A stretch of 64,000 nucleotides of DNA from Allacma fusca (GCA_947179485.1 OX359250.1:19140539-19204538), one strand, 5' to 3'; positions 14,384 through 29,074 are shown, counted from the stretch's first letter. The notes: generated by a model from the letters alone, not told the origin. Translations and numbers: made by a program.

Positions 14384-17300
14384 GCTCAGTCAGTAAACTA
14401 TTGGGAGCGTATTTAGACACTGACATAAAATATTCATGATCTTTGCCAAGGCAGATGCTGTCGGAATATAAGGAAGGACTTGAAAGTTTTCTACGTGAGC
14501 TCTGTTCCATTCACATATCTAATTATATATGCTAAAGTTGCTGCCATATAAAATAATATGAAATGGAAAGGCTGGACATTTTTGTCAAATGCTAATTTTT
14601 GAGCCATTACACTTGATTAATAAACATTCTCCCAGGAATGCATATATTTCCTTTAAATGTTCTAATGACGAATTTGTTTTTGCAGAATGCATTCCCTTGC
14701 ATATCCTCACTACACATTACCCATTGCCCTTGTACCACTCCTACAACAACAGCCCATATGCACACTCCCAGCGTTCAGAGGGACAATCTCTCAAAATACC
14801 TTCGCAGGAACTATCTTTTCTTGACCTGATCAACACATACGAAAGAACATTACAATCCACTTTTACTATCACTTCAATCAGCAAATCATATTAATCAAAT
14901 AGAATTTTATGCCCTTTACCGTAATAAAAAACTAGTCATTCAAACACATTCGTACTTGAAACATGCACATGGAAACCCTTCAACTTGAAATTTGAATCCT
15001 TCAACTTGAATTAGCCACACGTTTCCTCGACGGTCTTGACTGTCAATGGAGTCAGAGTCAGAGACACAGAAGTGGTAGGATTTTAGATGGGGAGACAATT
15101 TTTACCGTAATTGTTGGCTCCATAAATTCCTTGTTGTTCTCCCTCAAAATAAAAAGTTGCTATCTGTTATTAAATTACCGTGGAATTTATTGACTTACCT
15201 CTCCTGTTGCTAACTTTGGCTACAGTTATGACTTCAGGTCTGAAGTGTGCTAACATACCGGAACCTCAATAAGGTTAACGATTATAGATACAGTATTTTC
15301 ATCGAGGAGTAATTGATTGCCGAAGTGGGTAATTTTTACGACGTGGTTTCATCCCAGACCTGAAACATTGAGCATATTTGAGACTACTCCAAGCTAAGAA
15401 TAGGAAGTGTGAATGGCAATGAAATTTCAGTCGTATTTATATAATCACTGTCACCAAATGACTGGATGATTTGGGTCACAATGTGCCAGAGCCCAGAGAA
15501 GATAGGTCCTTCTTAAGTCTAAAGAAGTTTAGTACAGAGACTGTCAAATCTTTGTCATTGTCAGGATAGAAAAGAAAAGGACAAAGTGTTGATGTGAAAT
15601 GGACACGTATTTATGTTTTTAGCGGACATGAAGGATAAAAAAGGTTGGAACAGCTTTCGTTCGTCTTCCTTTGACCTCATTTAAACCCCCAGCTTGGCTA
15701 TACATTACTTCATACGGATTCAACATATGAGGGGATGAAGAAAATGTCTTGGTTACATACTTAATCTGAATAATACTCTGACTTGTGTATGCACCAGCAG
15801 TCTGTGAGGAGAAAAAAGTGACTTGATGTTTATACGTAGTCAGTTGTAACTTGCAAGTATTTTTTAGAACTTGTTTGTTATCCTTACAAGTGAAGTTAAT
15901 CTATACTTACTCACAATTCGTTTAAGTAGCTTTCAGAGAGTTAGTTACAAATTGTGGTGTCATGTGTGTCCTTCTTTTTTCAGGATTTTTTGCAGGATTT
16001 TTTTTTCCCCTTCTGTTCTCTCCCAGTCAGAGAGTACAGGACATTCTGTATGGGCTCACTGTAAAGCACGTCTCTCATAGTGTACTACTGTAGTCTTAGC
16101 TCTGAGGACTTTGTACGCTCAAGGAGCACTACTCCACATATATGCAGAGCACGGTGTGAAAAGTAAAAACTACATGTCAAATGGATGTATAAAATTAAAT
16201 ATCTCTCTGGGTCTACACATAAGCCTGATTTACAATTGACGCTGAAGAACTACCATGTAACCATGATCACGGTTCGGACTACAAGGCTGTAGTAGGGGTG
16301 CAACGAATGGAACCTTTGTGATAACTGCATGACTTTACTGTACTAATAGTTCTCATTTTTATTTTCTAAACTATGCATCTTGTCAGGCTTTGCTTCACGC
16401 ACACTGTACACTCTCAAGCCCTCGTCATGATCCGCAGGTATCCACTTTTCTTTCGCAGAATGACTTTAAATCTGGAAATAAAATTGTTCAAGGAAAACTC
16501 CTTGATTATTTGACTTAACTTACCTCCAATCATATTATAACTCTTGTGTTACTGACATAATGAAGGAAGGGGAAAAAAACTTGTGGGTAAAGTTTCGATC
16601 CAAATCTGTTCATTTTTTACAGACCTACTTCAACTGTCTTCATTTGTGGTACAAATAGCCGTCACAAACAGCTAGGCTCATAGATACAGCGGATTGAGCG
16701 GATGCTTGATACTACTTTACTCTCTCGGACTGATGATATGAATTTTAAGTAGTAAGTAGCTCGAAAATACAGCAGTAGTCAATTACTCAGCCCATGCACA
16801 AAAGCATTTCGTACGTTATAAGTTTTGATATAGTAATAAAAATATACAGGGACAAAAAAAATGCGCATGCATATCCTATTACTGCTCTACACTGCTCCTA
16901 CTCTAAGTAATGTATCTTTAAACATGAAGGGAGGAGATACATAAAGTGTTACGTGTTTTAGTATATGCACTCAGATGTCGTATGTAGATAGTCTCCTCCT
17001 CGTCTGCGTGCAGTAGTACAATCATATATATAGTTTTACTTGTTCCGTGATCGACTTGTGCTTCTCAGCTGAGCTCACCTTTTAATTACTTGAACAAGTT
17101 TTTACAAGTCCTGTGGTCTTTTTATAAACGCATCTCAGGACTTAAAAAGTGTTGTTCCGTGCAAGTCAGAGAAAAAATGTGTACTAGCTCGGAACACAGC
17201 ACGCTTTTGCTGCTTTTAACGAATTTTCTCGTAGGAGGACTTCCCTGCATGAATGTATCTTTGGATGGAAATAACTTGAGTCATCTCATGTAGTATCTAC

Positions 17301-17574
17301 ACATATATTACAACTCGGTATTAAAACCATCAGTTCAATATTCACCGTTAATTAATTCTCATTACTTAATATTTCCAGTTGTCAATTTTAGGGGCTGGAG
17401 GGTGAGGGAGGGAAATAACAGAAATACGACATCCGGTATGTTCCAACACCTTGCTTGGATTCGTAACGTTTTTTAAACATTTCCGTTACTCCTGCCTGTC
17501 ATTCACATTCTGCCACTTTTGGATTCGGTTCTTTGAGTACATGAGGTGCGGAAGTTACTTCAAAATTTCTCCTG

Positions 17575-17588
17575 GTGTGTGTGTGTGT
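17575..17588. repeat. Short (GT)n tract
   Basis: Seven GT units. Confidence 0.9.
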
Positions 17589-18355
17589 ATGAATGCAGTC
17601 CCTACACCATGAAGTACCACTTGCAGAATTTCATTTCTTGTGAAAAAACAAATTCCTGGTACCGCTACACATACTAGTTTTTCTCATGTTTCTCATTACT
17701 TACCACATGCTCCGTGCTACTTGTCCAGCTACTCATGAAATAACCAGTTGCACACATACGCAAAAGCACAGGACCGGAGAGATATGTTTCTCTTATCTCT
17801 TTTGGATTTACATATGCGGAGAACATTAAAATTGCATGATGATACTCTCTCAGCAAAATGCTGTTGTACTGTTTCCGTACGTACTGTGTAGTAGAGACGT
17901 GGAGCTTCTGAGTGTATGTGAATGATAGTTTGGGGTGCGGAATTTAATACGGACGGAGGAGATGACCCCTTGGTCGGGATGAGTGTGAGAAAAAGTAACG
18001 AGAGGGTCGTTTCCCATCTTAAGTAGTAATTTAATTAAAGCCAGTTACCTATAGGTATCTACAGATAACATTTACACAAATTCAGCATTCTAATTTAATG
18101 CCTATTAGAATCAACTCCATTAAGTGCAGGACCATATTATAGAGCAGAAATAACCACTCTGGGACTAAACGAATTAAACGGCGCAAAATGTTTCCCTCTA
18201 TGAATATAAATGCACGGTTAAGTATTCTCATGCACCACGCGTGCAACCTTGTAGTGAGGTTTAGTGTACAAGAACCAGCGGAGTTTACAGGACTGTTTGT
18301 ATACAAGTACTTATACTCTGTTCTATTCCACAGTCGGGGATGGAGTACAATAATG

Positions 18356-18380
18356 CTATATATATATATAATTATATAAT
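18356..18380. repeat. (TA)n tract
   Basis: TA alternation with an AATT centre. Confidence 0.9.
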
Positions 18381-18509
18381 TTTATATTTTAGGTATAGTT
18401 ATATATGAACACTACTGTACATCTGTAGCTGACTGAGTGGGTATTCTTACAAAATCGTATTATTTGCATGTGTATACAATGTGGGCCATAGGTTGTGCAG
18501 TAGTGTCGG

Positions 18510-18755
18510 ATGGGAAAAATAAGGCGAGCGTTTTGTGAAAACCGAGTAAAAGGGAAGGAAGGCCTGCCAGATGTGAATGTGAAAGGAAGGGAACCATCCA
18601 TGCAGAGAACCACAATCCTCGCCTTCGAAAACCTAGCACCAGGCACTTCTATAGTTCTTAAAGGGATCTTCGCCGTGCCCATTAAATACACACACACACA
18701 CACACATGTATGCACGCATACAAAGGAACCTTCTATGTACATACAAAAAAAATGA
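18510..18755 (+). CDS. Weak candidate small ORF, 81 codons
   Basis: This ATG-initiated frame starts MGKIRRAFCENRVKGKEG. Its first 60 codons look protein-like and are richer in G+C than the surroundings, after which it runs into a (CA)n microsatellite (THTHTH) and stops. The opposite strand is also open here, which fits a compositional patch. The start context is poor (C at -3). No family is recognised. Confidence 0.1.
   Translation: MGKIRRAFCENRVKGKEGLPDVNVKGREPSMQRTTILAFENLAPGTSIVLKGIFAVPIKYTHTHTHVCTHTKEPSMYIQKK
18687..18706. repeat. (AC)n microsatellite
   Basis: About ten AC units at the end of the weak 81-codon frame. Confidence 0.93.
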
Positions 18756-21700
18756 GGCACAATAAAGCCAGCAATAGAAATTTTAACTGTCCTCCCAGAT
18801 CTAATTCATATGTCGTCATCGCAAAACCCAAGCGTAGACATTCATCTGTGTGTTTGCAAAAATATCGCTGAAATTGTCACTGCACGTATGTATATTTCCA
18901 AATACCCTCTCTAGTGCCCTCGTTCCTATTGAGAAATTTCCAGTGACTAGTTGCATTGTGAGTGCTAGCACAGAGACCCAGAGGAGTTGAAACTGTAAAC
19001 ATTACTCAATTCCCTACCCTTTTATTATTTTATGGATGCAAAAACACAATTTGAACTTCGACATCCACCAGGCTAAATATACCGACGTACAAAGGACAGT
19101 GCAACAAACTATTTCTGAACAAATGGGGCAAGATAGTCTTTCAAAATAGGGTCCGGACTTCGAACCCACAATATATCGAAGGTTCCCTGGCAATGACACC
19201 CTTAGAATTTGATCCAATATTGAGCAACCCATTGCAACAGGAGTACAGTCAACATAGTCCAGAAGGTTTACATGCAAATCCAGTGAGAGGTGTTGCGAAA
19301 ATGGTAATCATTTACTTTCTGATTCCAGTGGCACATGTATGTATATCCTTTTGACGGAACTTATTTATTCACACCTTTGACGCCAGTCCAAAGAGACATG
19401 GTATTCTATTTAATTTAAAATTTTTATCAGTGTAATAATTTATTCAAATCAAACAATGCTAGAGGAAAATGTCTACTTGGCATTTGAGCAGAAGGACAAC
19501 ACATATGCTGGACAATGAAATATGTACTATTTGAACAATAATTTACGGACCAAGTTCATTTATTTTTTTGACAATTGGCATAGCTCCATAGGAGCTTTGG
19601 ATAGTAGGAGATTCAAGACGACAGTTGTTGCTGGCCACAAGAAACAATTTACTTGAGTTGGATCTCTGGAGAGAATAGTACAAGTCTAACTTGTTGATTG
19701 ACTCTGCGTAAGAGGAATTTGTTGGGTGTTCGAAAAAATTTTCCGACTCAATTTGTCTTAGGTAGCAATTAAAGAAAAGATGAGTAGTTCCGGATGAGGC
19801 AATGAAGCGTTTGCTTGTCTGTAGAGGCAGAGGCAGAAGAAAAAAAAAACGTGCAAGGCTATTGATATAAATTACAGAGCCAAAAAGATCTCAGATATAG
19901 ATATGTGTGTCATGGAACGGACTATAACAGATAGGAGAGACGGAGTGGTAAGTAGAGGGGATATGTCTACTTACGTAAATACGCCTATGGTAACAGATGG
20001 GGTCCACGCAGGAAATTGGTCCAAAAAATACCGTACATAAAAGTAGTTGCCCTCGACCATCCCAACCCCAATAATTGTCTAGATATAATGTGTAATACGC
20101 TAATGTAATATAAACGTGATAGGCGAGGAGCGTTCCTTCATTACACAGAAGCTATGTATGGCTATATTTAAGGTGGTTCGGGAATAACACTCTTACAAAT
20201 ATAGCTATAGGCCAGAGTCTCATACAACCAGAGCCCAACACTACCACACTACATCTACATATGGGATAGTTTTTGTAGTTATGCCGTGCATTGTATATTC
20301 TTTACGAGCAAGTTCCCATCACTTGAGGGTCATCCATTACAAGTGGCTCTGACTTGGTTGGCAAGTTGAGTGAAACTCCAAAGGGGCTCTTTCCATAACA
20401 TATGAACCTTATCACGAAATATGGAGAGAGAACTAACCTTGCCAGGCCCAGAAATCGGTGACTTGACACCTTACTCCATTTTTTTGTCGAAAGTGTCGCT
20501 CCGTACTTTTACCCTCATGTCAGAGTGTAGAGGCATGGTTTCCGAGAGCTGGTTCAAGGAGAAGAAGATCTTCTGAATGTTTTCACTTTGTTTAATGAAT
20601 GTCGATGTGTGTACGGTTGATGTAAAATAAATTTCAACTTGTAGCTATATACGACGGGGGTAAGGAATGTAAATAAATAGTCACGGAAACATAAAAGGTT
20701 CTTTCATTCCGGCGGAGTGTGTGATTATCTCATTAAGGCTTAAAAGTTTGAACCTTTAAAGTCCCAAGTGCCCCCTTCAGAAAGAGCTGATCGTTAACGC
20801 TGATAACGAATCCAGGAGCTTGCACTTGAATATACAAGAGGATGAAAGCCGGTCCAGCAGGATTGTTTCTCTCCTTCCAGCCCTGTAATAGCAATAGACC
20901 CAGGAGCAGGAGCAGGAGCTCCAGGAATAAGGAAAAGGAAATCAGTTCAGTGAAACAATTCTGAGTAGGGCAAGGAGAGTAACAACGCTCTGTTTATACA
21001 CACCAATTACCAAACAAAAATGTAACAAGACTCTATTTCTTGAAAACTTCCCAACCAACACCCTCACACAATACCCGCTGACGGACAAATCCAGCTCGGA
21101 TCATTCCCCGCAAAACCCATGGAATTCTCATGAAATCCTTCTAATTGGCATGTATTTATCTTATGGGTTTTAAGGGACCTACCGTCAGAAGTAGAAAGTT
21201 GAGGGAGTTGTGCAAGAATTTGAAAAAGCAGTTCCAAGAACTATTCCGAGTTAGTTTCCATCATAGTTTGCCAGTAACTTAAACCTGATCTATTACCCTT
21301 TCAGAGTAGAAAAGTTGATGGAACTGATTTTGATTAAACTCCCAACTTCTTTTCCCAATCGCATTTAGATCTGATTCCCCCATCCCACTCAAGTATGAAG
21401 TTCAGTGTAAACAGTATTCTTCCATGCCCTTTGAGAATAACAATGCATGTAATGCACTCGGAATTCTGTTTTTATTTTCCGTTGTGAAATTCATGAGAAC
21501 AGATATTTGAAATTATTAGGAATTTCCATTCCTACCCTTTCTACATGGACTCATACTCCCTGTGGAACTTACTCGCTTTGGAATAGATACATACATACAT
21601 ATATAGGTACTAATAAAAAAAAAAGAGTTGAGACTCGCACGTTAAAAGTTTTGACCTCACTCCACGCCATGCAATGAACTTCTACTTGATGAATATGAGT

Positions 21701-22331
21701 CATCGTCGCAAACAATTCTCTAGAGCAAAAAAAAAATAACCAAGACAATTAAATCATAGTTCATTGAACAAATTAAAAACTCACTCAAGACTATAAATCT
21801 GGTGTTCAGCTCCGTATATTCCAATGCCATTGATAATAAAAAGGTTTATCTTTATTACTAGCTCCGGTACTTTTGAAAAGTTGGAATATCTATTTTTGCT
21901 ACACACACACACACTCAATTCATTGCCGGTGTTGAGTCTGAGTTGGATTCTAACTCTGGGAGTAACATATGGGAGTGAAGGTGAATACAATATAATTGTA
22001 TAGGGCAGAGGGTTGAGTAAGAGGAAAAATGTAGATATCTGTATATCTTCGTACATTTTAAAGATAATAGCGGTGTAGTAGTAGGCTTCAGTGTGGAGGA
22101 TTTCAAAAGGAAATAGGAATGAAAAGATTTTGACTTTTAAACTACCCCTTTTTAAAGAGCTTTCTTTTAAGAGTCAGGAGATAGGACATGAAACCATTCT
22201 CTGACATAAGAGCCCGTAGTTGTATTAGCTGTCACCAAAACTATGGAGGATACGATAAATTAGACCCTGCGTATGAACCAGCAGTACCCCTGGAACTACA
22301 CTGCTAAGTAGAGAAGTCCCCCATTTCCCTG

Positions 22332-22352
22332 AATATATATATATATATATAT
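22332..22352. repeat. (AT)n microsatellite
   Basis: About ten AT units. Confidence 0.93.
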
Positions 22353-24657
22353 CTCACAATAATTAAATAAAGTTAAAAGTCCAATCGTAAATACTGGAGA
22401 TAAATGGGTGATGAGCCCTTGACATTGAGAACACGTCATAAGCATGTAGGGATTTGTTCCCATGGAGGGGGAAAACATATGTGGAACAAACTGTTGGAAT
22501 GAAAGGGAAGGAGAAGACACGGCGTGGGCACATAAATACCTGCTGTATTATTTGTACATTTTGTAAAGCTTTATGGAAATAATGAATACTACAAACTATT
22601 AACCTCAGTCAAGCTGTATGGGAGATTATTCTTATCACTCAAAAAAGTTTCTTAAGATCTTCAGACATTTCTTTTCATCGTTCACTGGCTTCTTCGGTTC
22701 AGTTGACTTTGCACCATATAACACAAGGAGGACGACTGTCAGACCTGGTGTGTCTACCCATTTTTCCCTACCCCGTTAAATGATCTTCACGTACTCCATG
22801 TGACAGTAGAAGGTGGGAGCTTGGCTTGGGTCGAGAGTCCAGCAGCGCTCAATCACCCATTCAGTCATTATGATCCTGGAATTATGGTGTATTTATGCCT
22901 CTCTGTACAAAAGATATACCTTCAGAACTGAATCTTAACTTTCTCCACCTTTTTTTTTAACCAAGCTCCCTGGCAAACACGCATCATCGTATCTGGTCGT
23001 CTCCTAGCATGACGGTTTGGATTCACTTTCGTACAGATACTTACTTATAGGATGTGTATGTAATTATACACATGTGCCTGCAACATAGATTTATCTACGT
23101 ATACATGTGGACGTGCAGTACCTATGACAGTACGTGTGTGTATGCTCCTATGACGCATACGATGGTATGGACATACGTTGCTCACATCAAGTTGAGGAAT
23201 ATAAGAATAGGAATCCGCACATCAGTCAAACAGGAATATGAAGAAGGAACAACAAGAGGATTTAAATACATTGTGCTTTATGAATGCTACTATTTACCCA
23301 GGAGTTCTGCCTTCCCCGTGTTGGTCCGTACAGACATACAGACATATATGGTTGATTACTACATGTATTTGATGGGGACTTGGTGCTCCCGTCACTATAC
23401 TTACCCTCAGACGGAGTCAGCGTCACGTTCTCGCCACATCTGAAGTACGTGAATAACTCGGACATTTATCATGTAGACTGCTCTCGTGAAACCCTCCCGT
23501 GTCCTACCTACAGTCAGAGTTAATTCAGAGGGATGTATCGAAAACTACGGGCAGTAAAAATATTATAGTTTAAATCCCTTCCCAAAGCAGATTAAAAATC
23601 AAGTATATTCAGTATTTTTGTGAGGAGAACAGGCCTACTTACAACACGACACTGTCCAATGTGACAATACATTACGGTAGATATGTACATATGTATAGAT
23701 ACACACAAGGCACATTTAGATGGCTCGGAATAGTAGAGCTTGGTGCAGGTAGCTCCAAGACCTTTCTAGAAAATAATGAAAAGAATATAAAAAAAAATGG
23801 TAAAGCTCAAGTCCACACATTATTATTATCTCTGAATGGAAGGTACGGAGGAGCTTTAGAATTTTCTGATAAAAGGAAAAAGTGATTTGGTATGCGCGAC
23901 GCGTGGGTTTTATGTACATTTCCCATTCATATATTTCCCTGTATTACTACTACCACTACTGGACCATTATGACTCCTTGGTTCTACATAATATTCTCTTT
24001 GGATAGGGTCTCAAAAATAAAATCCATGTCAATATAAGACGGGGGTATAGTTGTGAATTATTTTTATTAGCAGCTCAATTCGGACGGGATCTCCAATCTC
24101 CACAGTCACAGTGTGAGATATGTAGTTTTTTTTTGTTCCTTGAGAAAAGTTTCCATGGAGTGTAGTCGAATGCCCAAATGGACGTGAACTAGCTCCGAAG
24201 AGTCAGCTTTTATTTTAGTGGAGTTGAGGAGGATGTCATTTTTACTATTATTTATTTGAGGAATCGAAAAACGGTTGATAGTTAATCGAGTAATTCCTAC
24301 AGCCCTACTTACACACATATACAGCACTGAGCTCTAGCTCTGGGAGTGTGGAGAGTGTAGTGAAAGGCTCTGTGCTGGGATGACTGGAAAGGATTGAGAA
24401 TCCCCTGGCAGGCTGGAACTGGGGTTGAATAACGGAGATGTGGAATAAATTTAGAATTCTAAATTAGAAATTACGAAATCAGTAAATCGATTTCATCCGG
24501 TATGCCATGGTCATCATCATATACGTGATCCTATGCATGGAGCTGCATCTCCAGTAACAAGAATGTGTACAAGCACATAAATTATATAGCATTGGAGGTT
24601 TTTGAATCCTTATAAACGTGTCTAATTTGATGATGTGAGTTGAGACGGACGAACTGC

Positions 24658-24672
24658 CTCTCTCTCTCTCTC
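24658..24672. repeat. Short (CT)n tract
   Basis: Seven CT units. Confidence 0.9.
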
Positions 24673-26933
24673 CCTCTTCACGTCTGTACATATATGCATA
24701 ACATCTACCAATAAAATACATAACCAAAATGAGAAAGGGTCTTCTTTGCCTTGTTTCTTTTTTTGTTTCCAACAGAATTTCATTCCATACATTATAACAT
24801 GAGTTTTTCTACCGTCCATCCTCTATTCCACACAAATTCTGTTGACTAACCCAACCTTGTGCTGTGGCGTACCTCTCCAGTTCGTGGAACCACGTTCAAT
24901 TCCAACGTGGTAGCTCTTCCATACATACATATGAAATCTTCAAGAGCTCGAAGCTGCTTTGAATTTTCCGTACATTTACAGTATTACATAATTTCTGTAC
25001 ACTCAAATCCTCGTAAAACCTGGTTTGTCCAATGTGATCCCATCCAATGAATGCACTTCCAACGGGGTAGATCCTCACAGTCCATATATACTCTCCATCA
25101 ACCCGGAGCTCTAGATTAGGTAGAATTTCTAACTTAGTTGTTACTCAAGTCAAAAAAAAGTACTGTTGAGCCTCGCAAGTCCAGGAAAGGGTTATTACAG
25201 GTTATGGTTTCTCCTTGTCTTTCTTATTATGGTTTGAGTATATGCATGCAATATTACATAGGATTTTTTGTGTGCCTTGGCAAAGCCGAAAAACACTGGT
25301 GCACTCGACTGCTCCAACAATACTCCTATATAGTAAGTAGTCGTAGCTTCTCCATAGTACTACTGCTACCCCATGTATACCGACCACTTGAAGGGTTATT
25401 TGGTTTCCCCTCCGTTCCTTTTCGTAAAGACTTTTTGTGATTCAGCATCTCATCAAGTTTCTTCTTCAGGAATTTTTCCCATGGGTGGGCTACTGCAATG
25501 CAACGTGCTCCTGCCTTTTCCTTATGCTAACAACAGTGTTGTTACCATTACATTCTGGTGAGACCAGCTAGCAAAGCAAGTAGGCCCGGCAGTAGGCAGG
25601 CTGGGCTCTTCAAGGATTGTCTCACAAAAAGACTGTAAAATCTGAACCTTCGAATACTTAAGTGAATTGTACACATGGTATCTCAAGTCCCGGCTTTGCT
25701 GTATTATGCCCTCCGTAGATATACATATAACCTTCATATCCCTTATTTTCCATGTCAGTAGGGAGACTTCATATGTAGGAGAGAGAGAGATCCTGAACGT
25801 GCCACATATCCTGATCAATCTATATCCCAATAATTTTCCGAACAGTCTTCAAATAAAGACTAGGGTGTAGCACCTTGGAGCAATTCACAGAGTAATGCTT
25901 CCAGATTTATCTCCCTCCATGTCCTTTCTCCTGACGGGTGTAAGTCCGATTCAATTGTACAAGAGTTCACGCCCAGCTAAGGATCTGCTCCAACGAAGAC
26001 AGCAAGTAATGCAAATAAATTGGGACGACGAGGAGTAACTACTCTTTTGTTGATGAAGGTATGATTCGGAGGTTCTCACGACTCCAAAGTAAGTTTTGAT
26101 GAAAAATTTACTCTCCCCAGCTTTTAATATCTTCCCGAAATTTAATTCACATCTAAATTCCTCTAATGGGATAATTTTTGCTGACGCTACCAAACCAATC
26201 TGGGGTAATGATGTAACTGAACTGTACTTGGAAGGGCTGAAGTTTCAAGGGAAATTTTTCATTCTATTCGATTCATTGCAGTCGTACAGTGTGAGATGAG
26301 CCCTGGGTTTTTTTTTAACCAGCACAATTTAAAGGTTTGGGTTATTTAACAACAGTGTGGGTATGAGTTATACGACTCTGACGGGGGAACATCTACGGCT
26401 TATTGCTCCATGATGTAATGCCGGAGTCCTCCGGATACGTTTTATACGTCGTGGATAGATGCATCCTCAAGTTAGTTAGTCAGAGATTGAAAGGTTTTAC
26501 GAAGCTCAAAACTGAAAATAAACGGGGGTGGAAGATAGACATTTAGAAGACCGAGTTTCTAAGAAGAGGTAAGGCGTAAAAAAAATGAAATAAAAACCAC
26601 GATGAAAGAGAATGGACCATCAATAAAGAGTAAAAGGCAATATAGACCTTTTCAGGTCTCAAAAAGAAATGTAGGAAGATAAGTGTATGTACACACTCAG
26701 GGCAGGGTACGGGTATGGTGTGGTGTCTGAGAAGTCAAGTTATAGGAATATGGTGTTTATGTATGTGTGGGACAAAAAGTGCCGTCTCATTTCTTGAATT
26801 CTCTTTTATTTGACGTTTTACTTTAGAAAGACGTGAGTGTGATGAATATTCCAAAATGAATTGATCAGGATACATGTGTAAAGTTGTAAGTGAGGGACTT
26901 CTATTGCATCATACATGCAGTAGTATGGAACAG

Positions 26934-26971
26934 ATATATATATATATATATAATTATATATATATATATAT
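26934..26971. repeat. (TA)n palindrome with AATT centre
   Basis: Two TA arrays flank a central AATT, making a long self-complementary A/T palindrome that could extrude as a cruciform. Confidence 0.92.
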
Positions 26972-27226
26972 TTAAATGCCTTCACGTTCAATCCCATTCC
27001 TTTAATAAACGTTATTTAAAGAGTCCCTCCAGAAACATATACCTTATATGATCCTTTATAACCAGCATGGACGTGGTCGAAGTACTCGTACATAAATGCA
27101 GATTTTATACTCTGGGCTAGTAACCATGAAGGCGTAAGTTAAGAATGTCAATGACAGAATTTACCCGGCCTCGATCGTCCCGTAAATCATGCATGTGATT
27201 GGAGGGGATAGATGACGAAAATGTTT

Positions 27227-27720
27227 TCAGCTGAGAAGAATACATAGCCCATTGCGGTCCTCAACTTCATACTTTGGAGAAGTTCCTTTCAAATAGATCT
27301 TGCATTGTCTAAATGATCCGTTGGAATTCAGCTGGGGGTAATAAAAACATCTATGACCAGGTAATTTAAATATATATTTTCCTATCTCGACAAGAACTCC
27401 GCGCTCTTCAGACTCATACAAGATCATCAGAACGTAGACAATTTCTCCTTTGTTTTTTTCCCTAAAATGCTTCGTTTGTTCCGAACTAGTCAATTTTACG
27501 AAAGGTTGTAGTAGTGTACTGCACACACACTGCACACTCCGCGAGCACATTCTCTGCAAAAGATAGAGGTGAAGGTTGGAGTCAGACACAGGAAACTCAT
27601 TTGTTTTTCCGTCGATTACTTTTATGAGTTTGTCGGTTATTAGGTAAGAATCGATAACGTCTGCACAAGTATGGATATCGATAGGTACGTCCAAGGAAAT
27701 TCCTGTCGAGTCAAGTGAAT
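27227..27720 (-). CDS. Unidentified candidate coding exon
   Basis: An uninterrupted frame of about 164 codons on the minus strand follows an acceptor-like GGTTGCAG (ending at 27721) and closes with a TGA at 27229-27227. The frame has no ATG near its left end, so an upstream exon would be needed. The translation looks like ordinary protein: balanced charged and hydrophobic residues, no low complexity, with segments such as YVLMILYESEERGVLVEIG and LPGHRCFYYPQL. I do not recognise a family. A frame of this length is only mildly unusual for 64 kb of A+T-rich DNA, so chance is a real alternative, as is a decayed exon or insertion. An AATAAA on the same strand lies about 420 bases downstream (near 26805). 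Confidence 0.25.
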
Positions 27721-29054
27721 CTGCAACCACGAAGCCACGGAGTTACCTATTACATCCGTATACATACTATCTTATACTTATATTGTACGGAGGAAATAGA
27801 ACCATATAGGACTAGTTGAAGTTGAGACGCCAAACTATATTTGAACGAGTGAAGGGTGTCATTAGTATTCCAAACGTAAATTTTAATAAGACGTGATGGC
27901 AAGAAAATTGCAGTACCAAAAGGCTAATCTGTGGCTTTTGCTTCAACAAATTAATGGTTTTTTACAGGCCATCCTCACAGAGTTGGAATCTAATTCCAAT
28001 GCTACAGAACTCAGCCGCGTAAGAAATTAAAGAAATCAGGGGATTTTTTTTTTCCAAGAAAATATTATCCAGCCCTTTCACTTATGTTACCAATCAAAGA
28101 TTCAAGTTTCTTTTCATTTTTCCCAATTTTTTCCTGATGACATTAAAGCATGGTCAGAAGTATGGAGTAACTTCGTGGAGCATCAAGGGATGTCTAATAA
28201 ATTATGGCTTTACAGAGTAATCATGAATTAATACCACCACTAGGGCTTCTTGCTTCGCATCGAGTAGCTCACCACAGATCTTGAATTTTGACCATGGAAC
28301 AGAAATGCTTCAGTCTCTACTATAACGGAGGAAGACCTCTCATGTACCACTCCAACTCCACTGGGTGAGTATACAATATGTGTATTAGAAAAGCATTTCG
28401 AGATCAAATGGCTGGATCACTAGTAACTAGTAAAGGTGGCATGTCTGGATTTAATTTCTCATCGTCTTTCCAAATAAAGAACAAAAATTAATTAAGATTG
28501 CAGACGAGGTTAAGAGGAAACATAAAGGGCCGGAAACAAGACCAAGAAAATAGATGTTAAAGTTTCATGTTGTTTGTTGCTCCAAAGAAGAGTTTTAGTC
28601 ATAAGCAAGCATAAACATCCCAAGTACTCACACAAGATATTTTTCCCCATCGTAATGAATTAATTGTCCTGTTCATTGGAAAAGTTTTCGGTCCATTGTT
28701 TTCATGCCCCCCTTGTAAATGAAACTGAGGTGTACTCTCCGCCATTGGTCTTTACTCCTTCCAAGGGAATGAGGATTTACCGCTATCAAGAGAAATGAGG
28801 TTGACGGGACTGACTTGTTTACATTGAAATAGAAAACAAAAATAAGTTTTAAGAGACACTAAATTGAAAAACAAGTAAGCGTATGATTTATGGGAGTATG
28901 TGTGAAAATTACATAATGTTTTTTCCGTCTGGTCTTACAATAAATATCGTAGTTAACAAGTATAGTATATATGAGAAGTCTGCATCTGCAAGGTGGATTA
29001 TGGGTATAAATGTAAATAGTCATCTTCCACAGATATACACTAAATGGAAGTGTG

Positions 29055-29074
29055 GAGGAGGGGGGGGAGGGGGG
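29055..29074 (+). repeat. G-run, potential G-quadruplex
   Basis: GGA repeats are followed by eight Gs, an A and six Gs on the plus strand. It is the only long G-run I noticed in the window. Confidence 0.85.

Larger units (their letters stand above)
10976..27226. other. Intergenic: microsatellites only
   Basis: I see no supportable exon. There is a local duplication of CCTTCAACTTGAA near 14978-15011. Open frames at 19014-19277, 23054-23443 and 25522-25830 have no recognisable protein pattern. Confidence 0.55.
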
